Positions 13,901 to 26,885 of a stretch of DNA of 64,000 nucleotides are shown piece after piece; position 1 is the stretch's first letter; each line of letters begins with the position of its first letter. A program made the translations under genes and the position numbers. The stretch is from positions 75,625,816 to 75,689,815 of the forward strand of contig CM072801.1 in the NCBI GenBank assembly GCA_037013495.1. Reading direction: 5' to 3'. The DNA comes from Hippophae tibetana (taxonomy: Eukaryota > Streptophyta > Magnoliopsida > Rosales > Elaeagnaceae). The notes below the pieces were generated by a model. The model was not told the origin of the DNA, made no database searches, and worked only from the letters and a program-made list of their open reading frames with translations.

Positions 13901-16695
13901 TGAAATAACTAGAAAAAGATACCGTGAAAGTAAGGAAACTATGAAATGAAATCCAAAAAGGAAAAGAATGACAACAAAATTGAAAGAAAACACTTGACTT
14001 GAAGGACACAATTTAATTCTTTTTTCTGATTTCTCAATTAAGAAAGCAGAAAACGATCAAAGGACAAATTGTTTTAAATCTAAAATTCAAAAAATAGATA
14101 AATAAAGATAGATACACCATTTTCAACAACCAAGGCTATGATACCAAACAATGTAAATCCTTTTGGCGGAAAAAATATGTACCTAGGAACTCAGAGAATA
14201 AGAAAGGTTGAATTGCTAAAAACATGGTTAAGATGATAGAATTGGAATCCGAAAGAACAAGAATAGAAAACAAGGCAATATGGTGCGACCAAATTTTAAG
14301 ACGTTTGTAAGTAGTGTAAACGACGGAATCAGGGTTACACTATGAGGATAGCAAAACTACTGCTATAGTGTGTTTTTTATGTATCGAAATGAGCTTCGAT
14401 TTGATATATTATAATACTTTTTTCGATATACGAGTCAAAAGTTATAACAGTTTACAGTTTAACCCCAATTGATAACTTCTTATTGATTTGAAATAGTGAA
14501 CTGCAGTAACTTTCTTGTTTTTTGAATAACACAGATAGGTTGAACACAAAAATGAAATAACGAGAAAAAGATACCGTGAAAGTAAGGAAACTATGAAATG
14601 AAATTCAAAAAGGAAAATAATGACAACAAAATTGAAAGAAAACACTTGACTTGAAGGATATAATTTAATTCTTTTTTCTGATTTCTCAATTAAGAAAGCA
14701 AAAAACGATCAAAGGACAAATTTTTATAAATCTAAAATTCAAAAAATAGATAAATAAAGATAGATACACCATTTTCAACAACCAAGGCTATGATACCAAA
14801 CAATGTAAATCCTTTTGGCGGACAACATATGTACCTAGGAACTCAAAGAATAAGAAAGGTTGAATTGCTAAAAACATAGTTAAGATGATAGAATTGGAAT
14901 CCGAAAGAACAAGAATAGAAAACAAGGCAATAGGGTGCGACCAAATTTTAAGACGTTTGTAATTAGTGTAAACAACGGAATATGAGTTAAATTATGAGGA
15001 TATCAAAACTAATGCAATAGTGTGTTTTTTTATGTATCAAAACGAGTTTCGATTTGATATATTATAATAATTGTTTCGATATACGACTTAAAATTATAAC
15101 AGTTTACAGTTTCAACCCCAATTGATAACTTCTTATTGATTTGAAATAGTGAACTGTAGAAACTTTCTTGTTTTCTTCAATAACATAGATAGGTTGAACA
15201 CAAAAATGAAAAAAACGAGAAAGAGATACCGTGAAAGTAAGGAAAGCTAAGAAATGAAATCTAAATGGGAAATGAATGACAACAAAATTGAAAGAAAACA
15301 CTCGACTTGAAGCACACAATTTAATTCTTTTTTTCTAATTTCTAACTTAAGAAAGAAGAAAACGATCAAAGGACAAATTTTTATAAATCTAAAATTCAAA
15401 AAATTGATAAATAAAGATAGATACACCATTTTCAGCAACCAAGGCTATGATACCAAACAATGTAAATCCTTTTGGAAGACAACATATGTTCCTAGGAACT
15501 CAAAGAATAAGAAAGGGTGAATTGCGAAAAACATGGTTAAGATGATAGAATTGGAATCCGAAAGAACAAGAATAGAAAACAAAGCAATAGGGTGCGACCA
15601 AATTTTAAGACGTCTATAAGTAGTGTAAACGACGGAATCAGGGTTAAACTATGAGGATAGCAAAACTACTGCTATAGTGTGTTTTTTATGTATCGAAACG
15701 AGCTTTGATTTGATATATTATAATACTTGTTTCGATATACGAGTCAAAAGTTATAACAGTTTACAGTTTCAACCCCAATTGATACCTTCTTATTGATTTG
15801 AAATAGTGAACTGTAGAAACTTTCTTGTTTTCTTCAATAACATAGATAGGTTGAACACAAAAATGAACAAAACGAGAAAAAGATACCGTGAAAGTAAGGA
15901 AAGCTAAGATATGAAATCTAAATGGGAAAAGAATGACAACAAAATTGAAAGAAAACACTCGACTTGAAGGACATAATTTAATTATTTTTAATGATTTTTT
16001 ACTAAAGAAAGGAGAAAACGATCAAAGGACAAATTGTTTTAAATCTAAAATTCAAAAAATAGATAAATAAAGATAGATACACCATTTTCAACAACCAAGG
16101 ATATGATACCAAACAATGTAAATCCTATTGGTAGACAACATATGTACCTAGTAACTCAAAGAATAAGAAATGTTGAATTGCTAAAAACATGGTTAAGATT
16201 ATAGAATTGGAATCCGAAAGAACAAGAATAAAAAACAAGGCAATATGGTGCGACCAAATTTTAAGATGTTTGTAAGTAGTGTAAACGACGGAATCAGGGT
16301 TACACTATGAGGATAGCAAAACTACTGCTATAGTGTGTTTTTTATGTATCGAAATGAGCTTCGATTTGATATATTATAATACTTTTTTCGATATACGAGT
16401 CAAAAGTTATAACAGTTTACAGTTTCAACCCCAATTGATAACTTCTTATTGATTTGAAATAGTGAACTGCAGTAACTTTCTTGTTTTTTTCAATAACATA
16501 GATAGGTTGAACACAAAAATGAAATAACTAGAAAAAGATACCGTGAAAGTAAGGAAACTATGAAATGAAATCCAAAAAGGAAAAGAATGACAACAAAATT
16601 GAAAGAAAACACTTGACTTGAAGGACACAATTTAATTCTTTTTTCTGATTTCTCAATTAAGAAAGCAGAAAACGATCAAAGGACAAATTTTTATA
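10805..16695 (+). repeat. Nine-monomer HOR, 5,891 bp, copy 1
   Basis: The copy opens with the end of an R unit. Its landmarks after that are 11488, 12145, 12801, 13455, 14108, 14760, 15417, 16073 and 16727, in the order P-S-Q-T-R then P-S-Q-R. The unit itself therefore contains a five-monomer block (3,272 bp) followed by a four-monomer block (2,619 bp) lacking type T. The T unit at 13455 is marked by gatgatcc in place of gatacacc at the landmark. Copy-specific variants (aatcgaaaat near 12,772, gtatccaaatg near 13,075) recur 5,891 bp downstream and are absent from the intervening four-monomer block. The start overlaps the last part of trimeric copy 2. Confidence 0.85.
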
Positions 16696-19600
16696 AATCT
16701 AAAATTCAAAAAATAGATAAATAAAGATAGATACACCATTTTCAACAACCAAGGCTATGATACCAAACAATGTAAATCCTTTTGGCGGACAAAATATGTA
16801 CCTAGGAACTCAGAGAATAAGAAAGGTTGAATTGCTAAAAACATGGTTAAGATGATAGAATTGGAATCCGAAAGAACAAGAATAGAAAACAAGGCAATAT
16901 GGTGCGACCAAATTTTAAGACGTTTGTAAGTAGTGTAAACGACGGAATCAGGGTTACACTATGAGGATAGCAAAACTACTGCTATAGTGTGTTTTTTATG
17001 TATCGAAATGAGCTTCGATTTGATATATTATAATACTTTTTTCGATATACGAGTCAAAAGTTATAACAGTTTACAGTTTAACCCCAATTGATAACTTATT
17101 ATTGATTTGAAATAGTGAACTGCAGTAACTTTCTTGTTTTTTGAATAACATAGATAGGTTGAACACAAAAATGAAATAACGAGAAAAAGATACCGTGAAA
17201 GTAAGGAAACTATGAAATGAAATTCAAAAAGGAAAATAATGACAACAAAATTGAAAGAAAACACTTGACTTGAAGGATATAATTTAATTCTTTTTTCTGA
17301 TTTCTCAATTAAGAAAGCAAAAAACGATCAAAGGACAAATTTTTATAAATCTAAAATTCAAAAAATAGATAAATAAAGATAGATACACCATTTTCAACAA
17401 CCAAGGCTATGATACCAAACAATGTAAATCCTTTTGGCGGACAACATATGTACCTAGGAACTCAAAGAATAAGAAAGGTTGAATTGCTAAAAACATGGTT
17501 AAGATGATAGAATTGGAATCCGAAAGAACAAGAATAGAAAACAAGGCAATAGGGTGCGACCAAATTTTAAGACGTTTGTAATTAGTGTAAACAACGGAAT
17601 ATGAGTTAAATTATGAGGATATCAAAACTAATGCTATAGTGTGTTTTTTTATGTATCAAAACGAGTTTCGATTTGATATATTATAATAATTGTTTCGATA
17701 TACGACTTAAAATTATAATAGTTTACAGTTTCAACCCCAATTGATAACTTCTTATTGATTTGAAATAGTGAACTGCAGAAACTTTCTTGTTTTCTTCAAT
17801 AACATAGATAGGTTGAACACAAAAATGAAAAAAACGAGAAAGAGATACCGTGAAAGTAAGGAAAGCTAAGAAATGAAATCTAAATGGGAAAAGAATGACA
17901 ACAAAATTGAAAGAAAACACTCGACTTGAAGGACACAATTTAATTCTTTTTTTCTAATTTCTAACTTAAGAAAGAAGAAAACGATCAAAGGACAAATTTT
18001 TATAAATCTAAAATTCAAAAAATTGATAAATAAAGATAGATACACCATTTTCAGCAACCAAGGCTATGATACCAAACAATGTAAATCCTTTTGGCAGACA
18101 ACATATGTTCCTAGGAACTCAAAGAATAAGAAAGGGTGAATTGCGAAAAACATGGTTAAGATGATAGAATTGGAATCCGAAAGAACAAGAATAGAAAACA
18201 AAGCAATAGGGTGCGACCAAATTTTAAGACGTCTATAAGTAGTGTAAACGACGGAATCAGGGTTAAACTATGAGGATAGCAAAACTACTGCTATAGTGTG
18301 TTTTTTATGTATCGAAACGAGCTTTGATTTGATATATTATAATACTTGTTTCGATATACGAGTCAAAAGTTATAACAGTTTACAGTTTCAACCCCAATTG
18401 ATACCTTCTTATTGATTTGAAATAGTGAACTGCAGAAACTTTCTTGTTTTCTTCAATAACATAGATAGGTTGAACACAAAAATGAACAAAACGAGAAAAA
18501 GATACCGTGAAAGTAAGGAAAGCTAAGATATGAAATCTAAATGGGAAAAGAAAGACAACAAAATTGAAAGAAAACACTCGACTTGAAGGACATAATTTAA
18601 TTATTTTTAATGATTTTTTACTAAAGAAAGGAGAAAACGATCAAAGGACAAATTGTTTTAAATCGAAAATTCAAAAAATAGATAAATAAAGATAGATACA
18701 CCATTTTCAACAACCAAGGATATGATACCAAACAATGTAAATCCTGTTGGTAGACAACATATGTACCTAGTAACTCAAAGAATAAGAAATGTTGAATTGC
18801 TAAAAACATGGTTAAGATTATAGAATTGGAATCCGAAAGAACAAGAATAGAAAACAAGGCAATATGGTGCGACCAAATTTTAAGACGTTTGTAAGTAGTG
18901 TAAACGACGGAATCAGGGTTACACTATGAGGATAGCAAAACTACTGCTATAGTGTGTTTTTTATGTATCCAAATGAGCTTCGATTTGATATATTATAATA
19001 CTTTTTTCGATATACGAGTCAAAAGTTATAACAGTTTACAGTTTCAACCCCAATTGATAACTTCTTATTGATTTGAAATAGTGAACTGCAGTAACTTTCT
19101 TGTTTTTTTCAATAACATAGATAGGTTGAACACAAAAATGAAATAACTAGAAAAAGATACCGTGAAAGTAAGGAAACTATGAAATGAAATCCAAAAAGGA
19201 AAAGAATGACAACAAAATTGAAAGAAAACACTTGACTTGAAGGACACAATTTAATTCTTTTTTCTGATTTCTCAATTAAGAAAGCAGAAAACGATCAAAG
19301 GACAAATTTTTATAAATCTAAAATTCAAAAAATAGATAAATAAAGATAGATGATCCATTTTCAACAACCAAGGCTATGATACCAAACAATGTAAATCCTT
19401 TTGGCGGACAAAATATGTACCTAGGAACTCAGAGAATAAGAAAGGTTGAATTGCGAAAAACATGGTTAAGATGATAGAATTGGAATCCGAAAGAACAAGA
19501 ATAGAAAACAAGGCAATAGGGTGTGACCAAATTTTAAGACGTCTGTAAGTAGTGTAAACGATGGAATCAGGGTTACACTATGAGGATAGCAAAACTACTG

Positions 19601-20170
19601 CTATAGTGTGTTTTTTATGTATCGAAATGAGCTTCGATTTGATTTATTATAATACTTGTTTCGATATACGAGTCAAAAGTTATAACAGTTTACAGTTTAA
19701 CCCCAATTGATAACTTCTTATTGATTTGAAATAGTGAACTGCAGTAACTTTCTTGTTTTTTTCAATAACATAGATAGGTTGAACACAAAATTGAAATAAC
19801 TAGAAAAAGATACCGTGAAAGTAAGGAAACTATGAAATGAAATCCAAAAAGGAAAAGAATGACAACAAAATTGAAAGAAAACACTTGACTTGAAGGACAC
19901 AATTTAATTCTTTTTTCTCATTTCTCAATTAAGAAAGCAGAAAACGATCAAAGGACAAATTTTTATAAATCTAAAATTCAAAAAATAGATAAATAAAGAT
20001 AGATACACCATTTTCAACAACCAAGGCTATGATACCAAACAATGTAAATCCTTTTGGCGGACAAAATATGTACCTAGGAACTCAGAGAATAAGAAAGGTT
20101 GAATTGCTAAAAACATGGTTAAGATGATAGAATTGGAATCCGAAAGAACAAGAATAGAAAACAAGGCAAT
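16696..20170 (+). repeat. Nine-monomer HOR, 5,891 bp period, partial copy 2
   Basis: Landmarks 17379, 18036, 18692, 19346 and 19999 match 11488, 12145, 12801, 13455 and 14108 at a constant 5,891 bp. The gatgatcc marker recurs at 19346. The match ends near 20,170: the earlier copy reads tggtgcg and continues with aatcaggg, but here the sequence reads gggtgcg and continues with aatatgag. Single-base differences from copy 1 exist, for example near 17,097 and 19,791. Confidence 0.85.
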
Positions 20171-21640
20171 AGGGTGCGACCAAATTTTAAGACGTTTGTA
20201 AGTAGTGTAAACGACGGAATATGAGTTAAATTATGAGGATATCAAAACTAATTCTATAGTGTGTTTTTTTTATGTATCGAAACGAGCTTCGATTTGATAT
20301 ATTATAATAATTGTTTCGATATACGACTTAAAAGTTATAACAGTTTAAAGTTTCAACCCATATTGATAACTTCTTATTGTTTTTAAATAGTAAACTTTAG
20401 TAACTTTCTTCTTTTTTTTCAATAACATAGATAGGTTGAATACAAAAATGAAAAAAACGAGAAAAAGATACCGTGAAAGTAAGGAAAGCTAAGAAATGAA
20501 ATCTAAATGGGAAAAGAATGACAACAAAATTGAAAGAAAACACTCGACTTGAAGGACACAATTTAATTCTTTTTTTCTAATTTCTAACTTAAGAAAGCAG
20601 AAAACGATCAAAGGACAAATTTTTATAAATCTAAAATTCAAAAAATTGATAAATAAAGATAGATACACCATTTTCAGCAACCAAGGATATGATACCAAAC
20701 AATGTAAATCCTTTTGGCAGACAACATATGTACCTAGGAACTCAAAGAATAAGAAAGGTTGTATTGCTAAAAACATGGTTAAGATGATACAATTTGAATC
20801 CGAAAGAACAAGAATAGAAAACAAGGCAATATGGTGCGACCAAATTTTAAGACGTCTCTAAGTAGTGTAAACAACGGAATCAGGGTTAAATAATAGGATA
20901 GCAAAACTACTGCTATAATGTGTTTTTTATGTATCGAAACGAGCTTCGATTTGATATATTATAATACTTGTTTCGATATACGTGTCAAAAGTTATAATAG
21001 TGTACAGTTTCAAACCCAATTGATAACTTCTTATTGATTTGAAATAGTGAACTGCAGTAACTTTCTTGTTTTTTTCAATAACATAGATAGGTTGAACCCA
21101 AAAATGAAATAACGAGAAAAAGATACCGTGAAAGTAAGGAAACTAAGAAATGAAATCTAAATGGGAAAAGAATGACAACAAAATTGAAAGAAAACACTCG
21201 ACTTGAAGGACACAATTTAATTCTTTTTTCTAATTTCTAAATTAAGAAAGAAGAAATCGATCAAAGGACAAATTTTTATAAATCTAAAATTCAAAAAATT
21301 GATAAATAAAGATAGATACACCATTTTCAGCAACCAAGGCTATGATACCAAACAATGTAAATCCTTTTGGCAGACAACATATGTTCCTAGGAACTCAAAG
21401 AATAAGAAAGGGTGAATTGCGAAAAACATGGTTAAGATGATAGAATTGGAATCCGAAAGAATAAGAATAGAAAAGAAGGCAATAGGGTGCGACCAAATTT
21501 TAAGACGTCTGTAAGTAGTGTGAACGATGGAATCAGGGTTAAATATGAGGATAGAAAAACTACTGCTATAGTTTGTTTTTTATGTATCGAAACAAGCTTC
21601 GATTTGATATATTATAATACCTGTTTCGATATACGAGTCA
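20171..21640 (+). repeat. Connecting monomers at 20659 and 21312
   Basis: The spacing 19999 to 20659 is 660 bp, the longest regular spacing in the window. The unit at 20659 is the first here to show ggttgtattgc together with gatacaattt, a type that dominates later. The unit at 21312 carries gtgtgaacgatgg and gaaagaataag. It is repeated at 26564 and 30500, and very closely at 42294 and 48190. Confidence 0.7.
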
Positions 21641-24270
21641 AAAGTTATAACAGTTTACAGTTTCAACCCCAATTGATAACTTCTTATTGATTTCAAATAG
21701 TAAACTTTAGTAACTTTCTTCTTTTTTTTCAATAACATAGATAGGTTGAATACAAAAATGAAAAAAACGAGAAAAAGATACCGTGAAAGTAAGGAAAGCT
21801 AAGAAATGAAATCTAAATGGGAAAAGAATGACAACAAAATTGAAAGAAAACACTCGACTTGAAGGACACAATTTAATTCTTTTTTTCTAATTTCTAACTT
21901 AAGAAAGCAGAAAACGATCAAAGGACAAATTTTTATAAATCTAAAATTCAAAAAATAGATAAATAAAGATAGATACACCATTTTCAGCAACCAAGGATAT
22001 GATACCAAACAATGTAAATCCTCTTGGTAGACAACATATGTTCCTAGGAACTCAAAGAATAAGAAAGGTTGAATTGCGAAAAAGCATGGTTAAGATGATA
22101 GAATTGGAATCCGAAAGAACAAGAATAGAAAAAAATGCAATACGGTGCGACCAAATTTTAAGACGTTTGTAAGTAGTGTAAACGACGGAATATGAGTTAA
22201 ATTATGAGGATATCAAAACTAATGCTATAGTGTGTTTTTTTTATGTATCGAAACGAGCTTCGATTTGATATATTATAATAATTGTTTCGATATACGACTT
22301 AAAAGTTATAACAGTTTATAGTTTCAACACCAATTGATAACTTCTTATTGATTTGAAATATTGAACTGCAGAAACTTTCTTGTTTTCTTCAATAACATAG
22401 ATAGATTGAACACAAAAATGAAAAAAACGAGAAAAAGATACCGTGAAAGTAAGGAAAGCTAAGAAATGAAATCTAAATGGGAAAAGAATGACAACAAAAT
22501 TGAAAGAAAACACTCGACTTGAAGGACATAATTTAATTATTTTTAATGATTTTTTACTAAAGAAAGGAGAAAACGATCAAAGGACAAATTGTATTAAATC
22601 TAAAATTCAAAAAATAGATAAATAAAGATAGATACACCATTTTCATCAACCAAGGCTATGATACCAAACAATGTAAATCCTCTTGGCAGACAACATATGT
22701 TCCTAGGAACTCAAAGAATAAGAAAGGTTGAATTGCGAAAAAAATGGTTAAGATGATAGAATTGGAATCCGAAGAACAAGAATAGAAAACAAGGCAATAT
22801 GGTGCGACCAAATTTTAAGACGTTTGTAAGTTGTGTAAACGACGGAATCAGGGTTACACTATGAGGATAGCAAAACTACTGCTATAGTGTGTTTTTTATG
22901 TATCGAAACGAGCTTCAATTTGATTTATTATAATACTTGTTTCGATATACGAGTTAAAAGTTATAACAGTTTACAGTTTCAACCCCAATTGATAACTTCT
23001 TATTGATTTCAAATAGTAAACTTTAGTAACTTTCTTCTTTTTTTTCAATAACATAGATAGGTTGAATACAAAAATGAAAAAAACGAGAAAAAGATACCGT
23101 GAAAGTAAGGAAAGCTAAGAAATGAAATCTAAATGGGAAAAGAATGACAACAAAATTGAAAGAAAACACTCGACTTGAAGGACACAATTTAATTCTTTTT
23201 TTCTAATTTCTAACTTAAGAAAGCAGAAAACGATCAAAGGACAAATTTTTATAAATCTAAAATTCAAAAAATAGATAAATAAAGATAGATACACCATTTT
23301 CAGCAACCAAGGATATGATACCAAACAATGTAAATCCTCTTGGTAGACAACATATGTTCCTAGGAACTCAAAGAATAAGAAAGGTTGAATTGCGAAAAAA
23401 CATGGTTAAGATGATAGAATTGGAATCCGAAAGAACAAGAATAGAAAAAAATGCAATACGGTGCGACCAAATTTTAAGACGTTTGTAAGTAGTGTAAACG
23501 ACGGAATATGAGTTAAATTATGAGGATATCAAAACTAATGCTATAGTGTGTTTTTTTTATGTATCGAAACGAGCTTCGATTTGATATATTATAATAATTG
23601 TTTCGATATACGACTTAAAAGTTATAACAGTTTATAGTTTCAACACCAATTGATAACTTCTTATTGATTTGAAATATTGAACTGCAGAAACTTTCTTGTT
23701 TTCTTCAATAACATAGATAGATTGAACACAAAAATGAAAAAAACGAGAAAAAGATACCGTGAAAGTAAGGAAAGCTAAGAAATGAAATCTAAATGGGAAA
23801 AGAATGACAACAAAATTGAAAGAAAACACTCGACTTGAAGGACATAATTTAATTATTTTTAATGATTTTTTACTAAAGAAAGGAGAAAACGATCAAAGGA
23901 CAAATTGTTTTAAATCTAAAATTCAAAAAATAGATAAATAAAGATAGATACACAATTTTCAACAACCAAGGATATGATACCAAACAATGTAAATCCTGTT
24001 GGTAGACAACATATGTACCTAGTAACTCAAAGAATAAGAAATGTTGAATTGCTAAAAACATGGTTAAGAATATAGAATTGGAATCCGAAAGAACAAGAAT
24101 AGAAAACAAGGCAATATGGTGCGACCAAATTTTAAGACGTTTGTAAGTTGTGTAAACGACGGAATCAGGGTTACACTATGAGGATAGCAAAACTACTGCT
24201 ATAGTGTGTTTTTTATGTATCGAAACGAGCTTCAATTTGATTTATTATAATACTTGTTTCGATATACGAG
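21641..24270 (+). repeat. Dimeric HOR, 1,316 bp, two copies
   Basis: Landmarks 21969 and 22628 recur at 23285 and 23944, both 1,316 bp later. Copy 1 is about 21,641-22,955 and copy 2 about 22,956-24,270. The rare variants gtaagttgtg and cttcaatttgattt occur at the same place in both. Copy 1 differs from copy 2 in a compact stretch at about 22,645-22,800, reported as a finding. Copy 2 is also the beginning of the six-monomer HOR. Confidence 0.8.
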
Positions 24271-26885
24271 TCAAAAGTTATAACAGTTTACAGTTTAACC
24301 CCAATTGATAACTTCTTATTGATTTGAAATAGTGAACTACAGTAACTTTCTTGTTTTTTTCAATAACATAGATAGGTTGAACACAAAAATGAAATAACGA
24401 GAAAAAGATACCGTGAAAGTAAGGAAACTATGAAATGAAATTCAAAAAGGAAAAGAATGACAACAAAATTGAAAGAAAAAACTTGACTTGAAGGACATAA
24501 TTTAATTCTTTTTTCTGATTTCTCAATTAAGAAAGCAAAAAACGATCAAAGGACAAATTTTTATAAATCTAAAATTCAAAAAATAGATAAATAAAGATAG
24601 ATACACCATTTCCAACAACCAAGGCTATGATACCAAACAATGTAAATCCTTTTGGCGGACAACATATGTACCTAGGAACTCAAAGAATAAGAAAGGTTGA
24701 ATTGCTAAAAACATGGTTAAGATGATAGAATTGGAATCCGAAAGAACAAGAATAGAAAACAAGGCAATAGGGTGCGACCAAATTTTAAGACGTTTGTTAT
24801 TAGTGTAAACGACGGAATATGAGTTAAATTATGAGGATATCAAAACTAATGCTATAGTGTGTTTTTTATGTATCAAAACGAGCTTCGATTTGATATATTA
24901 TAATAATTGTTTCGATATACGACTTAAAAGTTATAACAGTTTACAGTTTCAACCCCAATTGATAACTTCTTATTGATTTGAAATAGTGAACTGCAGAAAC
25001 TTTCTTGTTTTCTTCAATAACATAGATAGGTTGAACACAAAAATGAAAAAAACGAGAAAGAGATACCGTGAAAGTAAGGAAAGCTAAGAAATGAAATCTA
25101 AATGGGAAATGAATGACAACAAAATTGAAAGAAAACACTCGACTTGAAGGACACAATTTAATTCTTTTTTTCTAATTTCTAACTTAAGAAAGCAGAAAAC
25201 GATCAAAGGACAAATTTTTATAAATCTAAAATTCAAAAAATTGATAAATAAAGATAGATACACCATTTTCAGCAACCAAGGATATGATACCAAACAATGT
25301 AAATCCTTTTGGCAGACAACATATGTACCTAGGAACTCAAAGAATAAGAAAGGTTGTATTGCTAAAAACATGGTTAAGATGATACAATTTGAATCCGAAA
25401 GAACAAGAATAGAAAACAAGGCAATATGGTGCGACCAAATTTTAAGATGTCTCTAAGTAGTGTAAACGACGGAATCAGGGTTAAATAATAGGATAGAAAA
25501 ACTACTGCTATAGTGTGTTTTTTATGTATCGAAACGAGCTTCGATTTCATATATTATAATACTTGTTTCGATATACGTGTCAAAAGTTATAATAGTGTAC
25601 ACTTTCAAACCCAATTGATAACTTCTTATTGTTTTTAAATAGTAAACTTTAGTAACTTTCTTCTTTTTTTTCAATAACATAGATAGGTTGAACACAAAAA
25701 TGAAAAAAACGAGAAAAAGATACCGTGAAAGTAAGGAAAGCTAAGAAATGAAATCTAAATGGGAAAAGAATGACAACAAAATTGAAAGAAAACACTCGAC
25801 TTGAAGGACACAATTTAATTCTTTTTTTCTAATTTCTAACTTAAGAAAGCAGAAAACGATCAAAGGACAAATTTTTATAAATCTAAAATTCAAAAAATTG
25901 ATAAATAAAGATAGATACACCATTTTCAGCAACCAAGGATATGATACCAAACAATGTAAATCCTTTTGGCAGACAACATATGTACCTAGGAACTCAAAGA
26001 ATAAGAAAGGTTGTATTGCTAAAAACATGGATAAGATGATACAATTTGAATCCGAAAGAACAAGAATAGAAAACAAGGCAATATGGTGCGACCAAATTTT
26101 AAGACGTCTCTAAGTAGTGTAAACGACGGAATTAGGTTTAAATAATAGGATAGCAAAACTACTGCTATAATGTGTTTTTTATGTATCGAAACGAGCTTCG
26201 ATTTGATATATTATAATACTTGTTTCGATATACGTGTCAAAAGTTATAATAGTGTACAGTTTCAAACCCAATTGATAACTTCTTATTGATTTGAAATAGT
26301 GAACTGCAGTAACTTTCTTGTTTTTTTCAATAACATAGATAGGTTGAACACAAAAATGAAATAACGAGAAAAAGATACCGTGAAAGTAAGGAAACTAAGA
26401 AATGAAATCTAAATGGGAAAAGAATGACAACAAAATTGAAAGAAAACACTCGACTTGAAGGACACAATTTAATTCTTTTTTCTAATTTCTAAATTAAGAA
26501 AGAAGAAAACGATCAAAGGACAAATTTTTATAAATCTAAAATTCAAAAAATTGATAAATAAAGATAGATACACCATTTTCAGCAACCAAGGCTATGATAC
26601 CAAACAATGTAAATCCTTTTGGCAGACAACATATGTTCCTAGGAACTCAAAGAATAAGAAAGGGTGAATTGCGAAAAACATGGTTAAGATGATAGAATTG
26701 GAATCCGAAAGAACAAGAATAGAAAAGAAGGCAATAGGGTGCGACCAAATTTTAAGACGTCTGTAAGTAGTGTGAACGATGGAATCAGGGTTAAATATGA
26801 GGATAGAAAAACTACTGCTATAGTTTGATTTTTATGTATCGAAACAAGCTTCGATTTGATATATTATAATACCTGTTTCGATATA
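22956..26885 (+). repeat. Six-monomer HOR, ~3,936 bp, copy 1
   Basis: Landmarks 23285, 23944, 24597, 25254, 25911 and 26564 are each followed 3,935-3,936 bp later by 27221, 27879, 28532, 29189, 29847 and 30500. Shared rare variants include acacaatttt at 23950 and 27885, gtttgttattag near 24,793 and 28,730, and tttcatatatt near 25,545 and 29,480. Confidence 0.85.
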
